A DNA stretch of 64,000 nucleotides from Mimachlamys varia. Its lineage: Eukaryota; Mollusca; Bivalvia; Pectinida; Pectinidae. Shown one piece after another: positions 49,101-60,247 of this stretch. Each line of letters starts with the position of its first letter. The first letter of the stretch is position 1. The notes beneath the pieces are model-generated. The model was not told where the DNA came from. It made no database searches and was given only the letters and a program-made list of their open reading frames with translations. The stretch spans positions 33,671,465 to 33,735,464 of the forward strand of contig OX392536.1 in the NCBI GenBank assembly GCA_947623455.1. The letters are read 5' to 3'. Position numbers and translations under genes: made by a program.

Positions 49101-49814
49101 ATGTTTACGACTGGTAAAAAAGTTTCCTTTTCCTAAATACAAAGGCACAAAAAAGGACATCCAAAGTACAGTATGTGTACCAACCGAATAGTAATGTTTG
49201 TATATATTCAAAATAATTCAATTTACTAAATGGATGTTCGCCTTTTATTCATTATAATTATGTCGGAGCGTTAATTAGCCTATCTACTGTAAAGAGCACT
49301 TAATTAAGAATCGCATCGTATACGTGACGATTAACCTTTACCAATTTTACACAACTAAGTAACATATACGTTATAAACTATAGCTACGTAACCTTTGAAA
49401 TGATCATCTGCCCAAATTATGTCAGTCCTACCGAATACTTATACGTGTTTATTTCTCTAAATTACATCATCAAAGCTGTGTAGTAGAAATTGAATTATTT
49501 TCAAATATAAGCTGTACATCGTGTTTGAAGGGGGATGATGACACATTGACCTAAGTAATGCCCCATTTGACCTCGTATACATTGGCCGATCATAACCAGC
49601 TCATCCCTTCGTTTTCATTACTAGTTGATGTTCTAAGCGGCCCGTGCTCTGAGTAAGTCAGGTAAAGGGCCGGACCAGCCTATTGGTACACGTAACCAGC
49701 ACGTCTTTCTTCAGTACAGACAGCTGTTTTCCATCACATGCTTACATTTTTCACCAAGAGAACTCGTACAATAGGACCGAGATAATTGTCTAGACTAATT
49801 CCAATAATTCACAA
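49101..49814. other. intronic stretch, part GC-richer
   Basis: 49540-49760 is richer in G+C (AGCGGCCCGTGCTCTGAG, GGGCCGGACCAGCC) than its surroundings. No frame with splice signals was found. Confidence 0.35.
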
Positions 49815-49877
49815 TTAGGTTAATTGTTCACCATTGACTACACGAGTGTTCACATTCCATGGCTGGGCTTCGATGTC
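49815..49877 (-). other. candidate short terminal exon, minus strand
   Basis: A CTTGAACTGCAG| acceptor-like site, with a T-rich tract further upstream, precedes 20 codons (DIEAQPWNVNTRVVNGEQLT) and a stop. The frame is also open upstream to 50012 with a hydrophobic stretch. It lies on the UROS strand inside the big intron, so it could be an alternative or cryptic terminal exon, but the peptide does not resemble the UROS C-terminus. Confidence 0.2.
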
Positions 49878-50174
49878 CTGCAGTTCAAGTTGATTTCTCT
49901 CAAAATAAAGACAGACAAAATCAAACACAAGAGGGAAAAAAGCAACATCAAAGGAACCAGATGACGCAGTAATCACGATAATAGACCCAACTCTAGCAGT
50001 TACCATAACCATTATACGCTAGCTTAGGGTGACCATGCCCGAAGGAAAGTCAGGTGGTCCAAAACACATATACAACCTTCGTGATTTAGCTGTCAAATCC
50101 AGAATGCCAGTAACTACGTCAACTGTAATCATTACCGGGTAGGAAATATGAAGATTAACATCATTCCACTGTTT

Positions 50175-50328
50175 TAATGTCTTTAAAATTTCACGACTAA
50201 TGCATCTTTTTGCAATTGTGTTTTAGTGTTTTAAAAATCCATGACTAATGAATATTTTTGCAATTGTGTTTTAGTTTCTTTAAAACTTTATGACTAATTA
50301 ATTTTTTCCGCAATTGCTTTTGTTTCTA
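50175..50328. repeat. 48-49-bp minisatellite, three units
   Basis: GACTAATGCATCTTTTTGC, GACTAATGAATATTTTTGC and GACTAATTAATTTTTTCCGC occur at 50195, 50243 and 50292, each followed by AATTG(T/C)(G/T)TTTTAGT-like sequence. Non-coding. Confidence 0.8.
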
Positions 50329-50557
50329 TTAAGTTTTAAGTGGCGTCTTAAAAAGACACTCGAACAATTATTGATAGAGTAAGAGTTTTTTTTAAATTGA
50401 TATATAGAGAGTATGAATATATATATATCGATCAATTAATACATAGCTAATAACATCACGCACATGTTACATGATAGCATGTACAATGCAGAAACATGTT
50501 AACAAAACAAATAAAACTCAATCGTTTCAATCCCGATGAAAGAAGACTATCTGGGTT

Positions 50558-50641
50558 GGTTTTGTCGCAAGACAAGTATTTAGAGTCGCTTGTTCAAATG
50601 GTTTTGTCGCAAAACACCTTATTTGGGCTCGCTTGTTCAAA
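50558..50641. repeat. 42-bp tandem duplication
   Basis: GGTTTTGTCGCAAGACAAG and GGTTTTGTCGCAAAACACC start at 50558 and 50600, and both units end CGCTTGTTCAAA. Period 42 bp. Confidence 0.85.
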
Positions 50642-51753
50642 GTAAATGATTCGTATTAAACGCGACTTTCCGATTTATTCAACAAAGGGATAGGTACATG
50701 TACAACATTCGGCTACTATTAAAGTTCGGCTGTAAATTCAGTTTGAACAAACAAATAATACGGTTAGGTCAGTAAACACACCTAATGCAGTCATTTGTTT
50801 TTGGATTTAAACTGAAAAAAAGAATACTTCTGAAAATAAGATTCAGCAATTTACAGGGAAACGAACAATGTGAAATACAGAAACCCTAGCTTTACCGCTT
50901 TCTTTCGTTCATCCATTTTTTGCAGGGAAGTGTTACAAAAAATAGCCGGAATACAGAAATTCGAATTAACCTATGGAACATCGTGAATTACACAATTGAC
51001 AGCTCAATCTCAGAAATGATTTAATGTATCCGAAAAAAATCACAAATTATCACACAGCACCAGTTTTATGTCTATAGTTTATCTGTCTACAGATGCAATT
51101 ACCGCCATTGCATGATATTTATTGACATGTGTTACAAGTCAAACTTCGTTCAATTATAAACGTCGTTAAAACAATGAATTGTGCCACTGTTCAGATGCAT
51201 AGCTGGCAACCAGACATCAAAACTAAACCTGCTAACAAAGGTCTATTTCATAAGTCACATTTGGTCAATATCACGTTGATTTGTCTAACAGTCTGTAATC
51301 CGCGGTAACCTTGATAACAGCCATATGAAACCTATTTCGTTTTCTCACCCGTACTAACAGCGGTACGAGTATGTTGTAACAGTAGGTACCAATATGTGCC
51401 TGATGTGATAGTGAAATCGTTGTGAATTAACGCAGTCAAAAATCGGTTATTGCTCTGCCATTATGGTGTTACAGTACGATTCATGTGTTATGAAAGTTGA
51501 AACGTCACTTATCTCTCATATACTTACCAAGGAGCCCGAACAAAATAATTATGAACACACATCACTGCAAACGTTAATACTTAAGCGTATCATATATTGG
51601 TTACGTAATAAAATAATACTGACAAAACTTACCATATACTGTTCATAAAAAATAGGGTTTTTTAAAATGACAACTCCAGGTCGTCAAAATAGCATGCCAT
51701 CCAACTATAATTCCTTGTAATATGTTTCATCTTAAACATGTCATTGTATATTA
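50642..51753. other. intronic stretch, nothing supported
   Basis: An acceptor-like CATCCATTTTTTGCAG occurs near 50926 (plus) with no convincing frame after it. The 61-codon frame at 51463-51648 is unsupported. Confidence 0.4.
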
Positions 51754-51832
51754 CTTGATGTTTCATCGACGACACCCGCCATACATCTTGGTGCCATCCA
51801 AGTAAACATCAAGATCTCGAAATAAGAAACAT
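51754..51832 (+). repeat. AGAATACC-family fragment (central block)
   Basis: TGTTTCATCGACGACACCCG, CCATACATCTTGGTGCC and ATCCAAGTAAACATCAAG match the central block. It lies 25 bp before another, separately started copy. Confidence 0.75.
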
Positions 51833-51857
51833 TATAGTTGATAAAACAATTGTATAC

Positions 51858-52185
51858 CAAATAATCAGAGAATACCGCCACGTCAACAAAACCAAATTGG
51901 TAACTCATATATAATCGATTTAACAAGGGAAAATATGAACTTATGGAAACCCTTGAAAAGGTACAAGATACACAAAAATGTAAAAATCATGTCTTCCAGA
52001 AGAGTAAGCGTCCTCTGCTTCATCGATGACACCCACCGTGTAAGTCTGGGTCACATAGAACAAATGTCACATCCGCAAAGGGATGACTGAGGAATCAGTC
52101 CTAATCACAACAAATAGCCTTACTACATATTCCAAAACATTAACTTTCATATCATACATACTTTGTTTTTTATATTTCTAGTAAA
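51858..52185 (+). repeat. AGAATACC-family copy, diverged
   Basis: ATAATCAGAGAATACCGCC starts the copy. ATCGATTTAACAAGGG, CCAGAAGAGTAAGCG, CATCGATGACACCCACC and ACTTTCATATCATAC follow in family order, with many differences. Confidence 0.8.
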
Positions 52186-54773
52186 AGGTGAGACGTGGTG
52201 AGTATGTACTATAACAGGAAACGGATCGGTTAGTTCTTCATTTACTTTATACATATAAATAACTTCAAATCTGAATAATACTTACTCAAGGGCAAAAGTT
52301 AAGACTAACCATAATTATTTTAACTTTAATGAATTATTTCGTAAAATGCGGCAGAGGTAACTTTATATACTACTATTTACGCGTATATGTTAAGGTAAGA
52401 AAGGATGAGGCTGTGACAAAGGTATACTGATGAGCTTGTGACAATTACCGATAACAAAAATCGATTCACAAAACAGAAGGCATTTTGATCTGCATGATGA
52501 AATCGAGAAAAAATTATAGTGCCCTTCATGATGAAATCGAAAGCAAAAACAAAGACAATCTGAACCAAAATTAAACTGTTAAGCAATCTGACAGAGACAG
52601 GGGCATAGGCATGGGCCGATTTCGAAACGTCTCGTGGTGATTTATAGAACAATAAAAAAAAGTTTGTATTGCTATAATGCTTGTTTAGGAATGTTGACAT
52701 AAACGCTTGGTTAGTTCAGTTACACTAAACTTAGTAACATTACATCATTTCTATGTAAAAGAACTTTGTGAAAGATTAAAACCTCATTGGGCACGGCCAG
52801 TAAAGTTTCACTTGAAACAGCCAACGAACTATTTCAAATTACCTGATAAATAAGAAGTGCATAAAAATAACAAGTAGAATATACAGCATTTGTCATAATA
52901 TCGGCTCATATCAGATATTTCATACAAGATTAATTGTATAATGTTCACCGCTGAAGTTTCGTTTGTATGCTGCTATAAAGAATACCAGAACCGCAGGAAA
53001 AGGCATTAACCTAAAATCGGCAAGTGCATTTCAGTAGAATATACATCTCCCAAAACATTTAGTAATCTGAGCTCAATTGTTCTAGTCGGGTTAAGACTCC
53101 AAGTGAGTTAGCCTGGCTGTTTCATGTGCGATATCCCAGTAAATTATGAGAATAACAACAGAAAATGCAGGTGTAGGAAATTAGGACGATCAGCTGGTGA
53201 AACAAAAACACAACATGAAAATACTCAACATTTTAGGTTATTTCCATTGAAGCATATTCGAAATACTTAAATTAACTCTTGTTACGTCACAACAACATAA
53301 AACTAACACCCAAGCACACATTAATTAATATAATTGCACGTATATTAACCTATATTGTAACCTAGAAACTATATAAGCTACAGGTCAAATTTGGCAAGTG
53401 CATTTCAGTAGAATATATATCTCTCAAATACACTATAAATGATAGACCATGTATGTACAGTGTATACCGAATCGTCGAAATACCGAAACAGTTTCATACA
53501 AATACGTTCAGGCTGAAACTTTCCAATTGTACTGTTGTAGTTCTACATAATATACGTGAGGCTGATATTGTAAATCGACATAAAACTAAAACACCGAGAT
53601 CGTGTATACATACCAAAATATAATAACTATTACAATGCTACTCAGCTACTAGTGTCGACTGAGCCTGTTTGTAGAGAATTAAAAATTTTTAGTCGAAAAG
53701 TGTGGGGTGCTATGAGGAAGACAGTGATTCTGTGATGTCTTGCAAGGACAAGTAAAACTGTTGTCAATTCCAAAGTATACAAAGCCTGTAAATTCGGTAT
53801 TAGTGAATGCATTTCCATAGTATTAACTTAGTCGGTGAGACATATGAGACTTTAAACAGAGATAACATGCTATATTTCGGATTCAGAAAGGCGTAAAGTA
53901 TGCTAAGCCTACGCAAGGTGACAATAATAACGTAAACAGTCCTTAATGACTTAATGTCAAGCGTCTTTGGAGTTGGGTCGCTACTAGATTTAGTTTCCAA
54001 GTAAACACTCCGGCATTTCCATTAAATGACGGCCTTCCTTTTGCCTATCGTCCGAAACTATAGTATAACTGATTAGAGAATGCATAAAAAAACTCCTAAC
54101 ATCAATGTGTAAATAAAATATCAGTTACGAAAACCAATCAAAAACACGTAAATCAACATACAGTGGGGAAAGATAAATTCAGAATCGACAGGAATTCATA
54201 TCATACAACTACCAGGTAATCCAAACGTTTGAGGCAGACAACTTTCATTTAGGCTGTAAGATTTATTTTAATGTCATCACTGTCACAAAGACTCCCATAA
54301 AAGAACGGGTTTAGAAAATGTGCAGCAACAACGGTGGAATTTTAAAACTGGGCACGCTTTTTTCTGCTTGGAAATCGGAAAGATGATTATACAGAGGCTT
54401 ACTTTGTTAATAATTCCTTCTTCCAACAATAATCGGAAAATGTTGCATCAGGGATTCCTCGATTACCAAGCAAGACTAATGTCTGCGCATACAGAAAAAA
54501 ACAATTTTGCTTAGATTTTCATTTGGAATTCAATGTCCATGCCATTCTTTTTTGAATGATGACCACGATTGACTCGACCACGTCAGGAAACAAACCCATT
54601 TAAGAATGTTTTACTTAAGCCAACGTTCTGTATAATCCGTTTATATGTTGGTATTAACATTCCAATTAATAGTAACAGTTTCTAAGAAATACACAAGAAA
54701 AGTTGTCAATCATCAATTACGTATGATATTTAGGATATTTGTCTAACTGAATCATGGATGGATTCATTGCTAG
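52186..54773. other. intronic stretch with a dispersed direct repeat pair
   Basis: GGCAAGTGCATTTCAGTAGA followed by ATATACATCTCCCAAA (about 53020-53060) recurs at 53393-53432 with few changes. A 107-codon minus frame (52377-52700) is hydrophobic, and no UROS exon is recognisable. Confidence 0.45.
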
Positions 54774-55169
54774 ATGTGGAAGCAGTACAAGAATATACTG
54801 AACGAGGTGTTGTTATATTGTCATCTAAATGCAGCTGTATTTTTGCCTTTGAAGCGTTTGGAAGCATTGTTTAAAACAATAAGAATAAAACATTATAGCA
54901 ACGTCCACACGACAGATGTTCTGGATAATCAACATGGTTCGTTCGTCCATATGATAGATCAGTGCCAGGGAACTCCAACTTGGCAGATGTGTTTTGCAAC
55001 AAGTCCGCTGAAGCCGAAGTACGATTTCACTTTGGATTGTGTGGTTCATAATGTTCTTTTGGGGAAAAACATTAGCCTATTTCGAAAGGAGACATCCATA
55101 TCTGAACAGAACAAACTGATTAGCCAATGTTTTGACTTTAACATAAGATCAGATAGTAAAAGACTTTGA
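54774..55169 (+). other. longest non-repeat open frame, 131 codons, unidentified
   Basis: Starts at TGT-GGA-AGC context (alternative start codon, no good ATG at the beginning). The peptide includes LPLKRLEALFKTIRIKHYSN, SFVHMIDQCQGTPTWQMCF and TLDCVVHNVLLGKNISLF, balanced enough to be a coding relic. It is antisense to UROS inside its intron. A second coding-like relic follows at 55644-55958. Together they could be remains of an unrecognised mobile element or processed gene. No family assigned. Confidence 0.25.
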
Positions 55170-55643
55170 TGTGATGAGCCTTCCTATGTTTGGTGCTTAT
55201 ATGTTGTATTTACGTCGTAATATCATGAAAACATTTTTCTTTTTTAAAAACATTCTTGGTCGTTTTTAAAGATATGATCAGACTGATTTTCTTCAGAAAC
55301 TTGTGCGTTATATAATCGTAAAGGGTGCTAGAGAAGAGCAGAATAGATTCGAAAATCAAACTGTTTGTTACCCTAAAACTAGGTGCGTGTGATACTACCG
55401 AAACTTGATCTAGATTAGTGAATAAATCTTAGTATAACAAGGGGAAGATCTCAAGCATATGCAGCTGCTTATTGATTTGTTAAATATATTATAAATGTTA
55501 TTGCAAACTAATTAGTCTTCCAAAGATTCCTTCAAAAGGCAATTCATCATATTCATGCCATTATGAGTGAAGTTTCAAATTTACTTATAAGGGAATACAA
55601 AACTGCATATATGTTTTTGGTGCTCTGATGAAAAGTCCTGTAA
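55170..55643. other. intronic stretch between two coding-like fragments
   Basis: No frame connects the neighbouring fragments and no repeat copy was recognised. Confidence 0.35.
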
Positions 55644-55958
55644 ATGTGTATTTTAACCCGAACTACCAAGGGACGTGATGAGGAATCTTGTCCATGCTAA
55701 TTTTGTGAAAGGGAAATTATACCTTCTAACATTGATGAGACAGCAAAAGTTGAGATTGACCACCTTCGGGCCAGATGAGCTAAGCATAGGAGTGGATGCA
55801 TTCCCAAACGATTTTTGATTTTTGCAAAAGAAGTTGGGAAGTCAAAGGAACCTCGTCCTGGTCATTTATCTACAGGAGCGCTTGTGGAGTTTTTACTTGG
55901 TTGCATGTATAAAATAATTTCAACCAGACAGGTACATGGACAGAGAGAGAAGCAATGA
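55644..55958 (+). pseudogene. degenerate coding-like fragment with in-frame stops
   Basis: In one frame there are three open blocks separated by stops at 55698-55700 and 55776-55778, ending at TGA 55956-55958. They include TKGRDEESCPC, FCEREIIPSNIDETAKVEID, IPKRFLIFAKEVGKSKEPRP and GALVEFLLGC. The low stop density over ~100 codons and balanced composition in AT-rich DNA suggest a decayed reading frame. Family unknown. Confidence 0.3.
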
Positions 55959-56197
55959 CCCTGCATGTTATTTTGTATTGAATGTCGTTTTGTGTTTATT
56001 TAATAATTCAAAGACAGAATATGAAAACATTATTCAAAGACAAGATATGAAAACATAAGTTGGAATTTTACCTGACGCAGTGATATTCTGTTTTGTTCTG
56101 TTTGTTTGTTTTTTGTTTTTGCTCAGTGGATCTGTTACCAAATTTCAAAACCACAATCACATGGAATGTGTTTTACGATTATCTTTTAAATACGTAC

Positions 56198-56293
56198 CTT
56201 AACATAGTCTTTTGAAAACCAGGACGACTCGAGGACTGGAAGGGTTGCTTCCAATCCAGACGGACTGAAGAATACCATGTAGCTAGGGGTACC
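56198..56293 (-). CDS. UROS: uroporphyrinogen-III synthase, penultimate coding exon
   Basis: Minus strand, 96 bp, 32 codons, phase 0 at both ends. The acceptor TTTATTTTGCAG| precedes GGTACCCCT, and the donor TATGTTAAG|GTACGT follows. The peptide reads GTPSYMVFFSPSGLEATLPV and then SSWFSKDYVK. The FFSPSG motif is the conserved Ser-rich loop of UROS (ITFFSPSG in mammals), which lies just N-terminal to the (A/S)IGxTT segment found in the next exon. The two exons join without a phase conflict. The N-terminal ~70% of the protein is not found between 56294 and 64000 and presumably lies upstream, outside the window. Confidence 0.88.
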
Positions 56294-56494
56294 CTGCAAA
56301 ATAAAATTCAACTAAAAGAAAATGTGGCTCTGGTACTGAAATATAATTAAAATACTAATCTCACTTTGGTAATAAATGCAGTACACGCAGTTTTGAAAAG
56401 TACTGAAGTATACCACAAAACGGGACCCTGAATGACATCTATTTGAATTCGTATTTCGGAAGTTCCATATTACCTTCTCTTTTCTTATATACTT

Positions 56495-56651
56495 AAGGAT
56501 TGAATGTCTATTTTGTTGCTTGCATCCGCTGATGAAGTCAAGTGAACCTCGCGCATATGAAGTGAACTGCGAAGCAGTTTATGTACCATTTGCCCGAGGT
56601 TCACTTGACTTCGTCAGCCGATGCAAGCAACAAAATAGACATTCAATCCTT
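56495..56651. repeat. 57-bp-arm near-perfect palindrome
   Basis: The left arm 56495-56551 and right arm 56595-56651 are reverse complements with two mismatches (AAGGATTGAATGTCTATTTT, then GTTGCTTGCATC, then GAAGTCAAGTGAACCTCG). The 43-bp loop itself holds a small hairpin AACTGC-GAA-GCAGTT. It lies about 200 bp 5' of the UROS exon 56198-56293 in the transcribed direction. Probably a fold-back or MITE-like element. A single copy in the window. Confidence 0.9.
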
Positions 56652-57997
56652 ATATTTACGTTAACTGTTTTAAATTTCCCGCCATTCGCATGTACTTTAA
56701 GCTGCCGGTGTCACACGTTGCTTCACCTTTATTACAATGTTGCTCACTTGTCGTTATGTATGTACATACGCTTCATTCATCATTAGGCTACAGAAAACAT
56801 ATAGTCCAGAGACAAGATTGTTATTTGTTTATTAATCATACTTCTGAAACTTTTATTTTCATTACGAATTGATTGAAATACACTTCAAGTATAAAATGGA
56901 TTACGACAGTGTTTTTAGAGCCGTTTGCATCGCGTAGCAGTAAACATAACGAAGTCGTGATTTGGTCACAGTTGATACGAGTCGATTAAAGTTGTCGGAA
57001 GTCGGCTTTCGGTTAGGCCTAAGCATATTGAATTAGAAAGAGCTTATTGACGAAAGTATGATGAATGATATTGGTGATTTGTAATCAACCGGATTAGTGA
57101 TCTGACGATTTTTAATTTAGAACATTAAGCGAAAACTGCAAGTTTTTAAGGTAGGTAGACGGTACGGTAATGTATTTTGACAAGATCACATGTGCCTGAG
57201 AATTCGGTAATTTAGTGTTAGACCTAAACTGAGGTTTTTAGAGTATGTTTACACTTTTGCAGTAGGCTTAGATCAATTTCCGATAAACATAACACCTTAA
57301 TCTTTACTCTTCAGAAGTATGAAATTATTCTAGACACTGTAGTTTAGGTCCAAACACTATGCTGTAAGTGTAACAAATTCTCGGGGCCCTATGAGTAAGG
57401 TAGGTTAGGTCCTACAGCAGTTAACCTAGATTATTAGTTTCGTTAACAGGTTTCATCTATCGAATAATATAATCTAGCATATGTAACTTCTTAAAGGAAA
57501 CGGATTTCTGTGACCAATCTCAAACTTTTTATTTTAGTATATGAATTGAAATAAAATCAAGACATCTGACTGACGGACCATTTGCATTTCGCACGATCAT
57601 CGAGGGAACCTATGGGGAATGTAGGACCAATATAGTATATATTGCTTTCGGAAATGTCAGTATTTTGTCAGATTAAGTATTATTAACGCTATCAAGCTGC
57701 TATATGATACTAGCATAACTCATTGGCATGTAAAACACCCTTTTTACGTGTGTAGTACACCCGTATTGTAGGCTTACACAACTACAAATGTAACGATTCA
57801 CTTTTGTAAACAAATGTATTACTTCACCAGGAACGAAAAGGCGCTTGCCCCACTTACTTCATCGGGAAATGAAGTGAATAGTATTTACTAGTTTCATTGA
57901 GGCGGAGCGAAGTGAAAATGTCAATATAATATTATAAATGTATCAAGTAATTGTATTGCTCTAAACCTCTTGGGAAACGCTCATTTACACATTGCTT
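56652..57997. other. stretch of UROS upstream intron, no exon recognised
   Basis: Frames at 56520-56872 (plus) overlap the palindrome or are AT noise. No peptide resembling UROS was found on the minus strand. Confidence 0.4.
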
Positions 57998-58275
57998 GTT
58001 GAGTTTGCTTGTTAGTGTGTTAACTAGTTGTGATGACAATGATGATTCGGTTCTCATTCTGAGGATTGATGCTTACTTGGATGTGACCAAGATTTACATG
58101 GTGGGTGTCGTCGATGAAGCAGAAGACGCTTACTCTTCCGGAATACCTGGTCTTATTCTTTGTGCTTTTACGAGAGTCACCATGTAAATATTTCCTTTGT
58201 CCCTATTTTGCCCCTAGTTTAATCGATTTTGAGTTCGGTTTATGGTTTTGTTGACGCTTTGGTATTCTCTGATTT
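57998..58275 (-). repeat. AGAATACC-family copy, minus strand
   Basis: Plus text from GAGTTTGCTTGTTAGTGTG through TCGGTTCTCATTCTGAGG, CTTGGATGTGACCAAGATTTAC, GGGTGTCGTCGATGAAGC, GTTTAATCGATTTTGAGTTC and GTTGACGCTTTGGTATTCTC to a T-rich run. The plus frame carries the family peptide LDVTKIYMVGVVDEAEDAYS. Closely similar to 39016-39350. Confidence 0.9.
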
Positions 58276-60130
58276 TTTTCTATGATCTAGCAGAATCTGC
58301 AACCTTCTGCCATATCTTTTAACTGCAGACATGGCAAAGACCATAATATACCTGTTACACTTTTATCACAACTTGAGTCTCCCTAAGGTTTTCTAACTTT
58401 TATCTACCTAAACCTTTTGTTGCTGCCTAAATTTGCATCAATATTATGGGGAATATAACCTACATGTAACAGGTATCAACGACAACATATGAACGTGATT
58501 TCAAAACAAGAGGTGGGTTATATACTGACTAAATAACATGCGTTTGTTTTATTAAAACAATATGTTAATATCCCTTTCTCATAGTTTCGTTTTAGAAGGA
58601 TATATACATGTGCATTGTGTTTGTACTATAAGTTAATAGGTTACACGTTTTAAATATGTCAAATTGCGATAATTCAAAAAGGAAAAAAAATTAACAGAAG
58701 AACACTTAATAATGTATCACGTGGTTTTTTCAAATTACTCACTTGGCCAAAGTCAGAAAAAGGAAAGCTTACTTTTATTGGTGCGAATTTCACAGAATGA
58801 TTCTAAATATCTCAAGACCATATTTGCATTGCTACCTAGTAATGATTACTTCGTTGACTTTACTGATTTAAGAAATCTGTGGAGTAACAAAATATACTCA
58901 TGCAATAGAAAATAAAACTTCCGATTGGATGGATATGTTATCAATCACTTAACAGAATAACTGTCAATGTTGATCAAATATTCACCACGAATCATAAAGA
59001 GACTTGTACAACAAAAACAGTTTGCACTGTTTTGAAAATGCAGTTTAAATTGTTTGGGGCCATGTTTAAATAGCTTGACAAAACAAAATCTTGAAGATGT
59101 GTGAACGGAATATCCATGATACTAAGAATGTAGATTAAGACGTTCTTGGAAAGTCTGTATAGTTTACTGGGTTTATTTCGCTATACAGTATTCTCTGTAG
59201 AGCTAAAGTGTATTATCACTGCAAAAACCCTTACAGTATCAGGGGACACGGATCTGTAAATAGCGACCAGCAGAACTGATTACCACCGAAAAGGATAACC
59301 AAACACTGTTGAGTGTTAATTACATATAAAATGCCTCAGGTTCCGTGGAATGAATCACCGAGTATAAAACATTCCACACGGAAGCCTCTAAGCTGGTGTT
59401 ACTTTCCTGTACAGGTAAATGTATGTAGGTGGGATTTAAAACATATCAGTGAAGAAATATTATCATTTTACCATCATTTTATTTAAATAAAGCACCTCCA
59501 AATCACGCAAGAGAATTTTTCACGAATTCAGCTAAAACCATGAATCATGATTTATAGTGCTTTCTTTGCAATTCATGTCTAAAATCAATTCGCATATTCT
59601 GATCATAGGAAAATTAGTTATCCCAATCATTTCAGTTTAATTAGAATTTTCTTATGTGAGTGAAGTACACGATCTTGGCCGGCTGTTGATTAAAAACACG
59701 GCCATATACATGGGTAAAGTAAGCCCAAAGATAGACAACTCCTACATGTGTACCACGTACATGCATCTATCTAAATTTGTAACCAGAAATACAGACAGTT
59801 AGCATGATGTTGCTGTGCACAATAATTCATACTGCTAAGTTTTAGAGGAAAAGGGTTAAGATCTGCAGCTATGAACAATGTATCCATGATGCATCTCACT
59901 GCTTACCTAGTGTTGTTTTATGTTTAAATAAAAAGAAATGTAAAGTTAAATCTGCTAAAAATACCACAACTACTTGCAAATCCTCTTTCTTTCGTGATTT
60001 GTTTCTTAATTTCAGAAAAAAAATTCCCTCATCGATCACCTGATGATGCAGTTTCATCTTCAGTCATACATTAAACAAACTATTTCTGGATTTCTGTACA
60101 AGTAAATCAACCATTTACAAACTTTTTTTT
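58276..60130. other. AT-rich stretch, no exon supported
   Basis: TTCCGTGGAATG (59341) pairs with CATTCCACACGGAA (59370-59383), leaving a 2-nt bulge. A donor-like CTAG|GTAAGCAG occurs on the minus strand at about 59884 without a coding frame. No UROS peptide was found. Confidence 0.4.
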
Positions 60131-60247
60131 TTTTAACTTCTCCAAGGGTATCTATGTAAATTGTTCTTTAGTTCACAGTTTGCCCCTATTTTAATCGATT
60201 TTGAGTTCGGATAATGGTTTTGTTGCTGCTTCGGTATTCTTTGATTT
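60131..60247 (-). repeat. AGAATACC-family fragment, left end, minus strand
   Basis: Plus text TTTGCCCCTATTTTAATCG, TTTTGAGTTCGGATAATGG and GCTGCTTCGGTATTCTTTG. Left ~100 bp of the family only. Confidence 0.85.

Larger units (their letters stand above)
42188..56197 (-). other. UROS: UROS intron, 14.0 kb, phase 0
   Basis: Bounded by donor GTTAAG|GTACGTA (GT complement at 56196-56197) and acceptor CTATTTTTCAG|TTT (AG complement at 42188-42189). Both neighbouring exons are in phase 0. The intron holds at least five AGAATACC copies, several minisatellites, G-rich tracts and a few plus-strand coding-like fragments, which are listed separately. Confidence 0.75.

Noticed and set aside
54062..54090. 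another AGAATACC left end (GATTAGAGAATGCATAAA)
   Set aside because: Similarity stops after ~12 bp, which is chance level.
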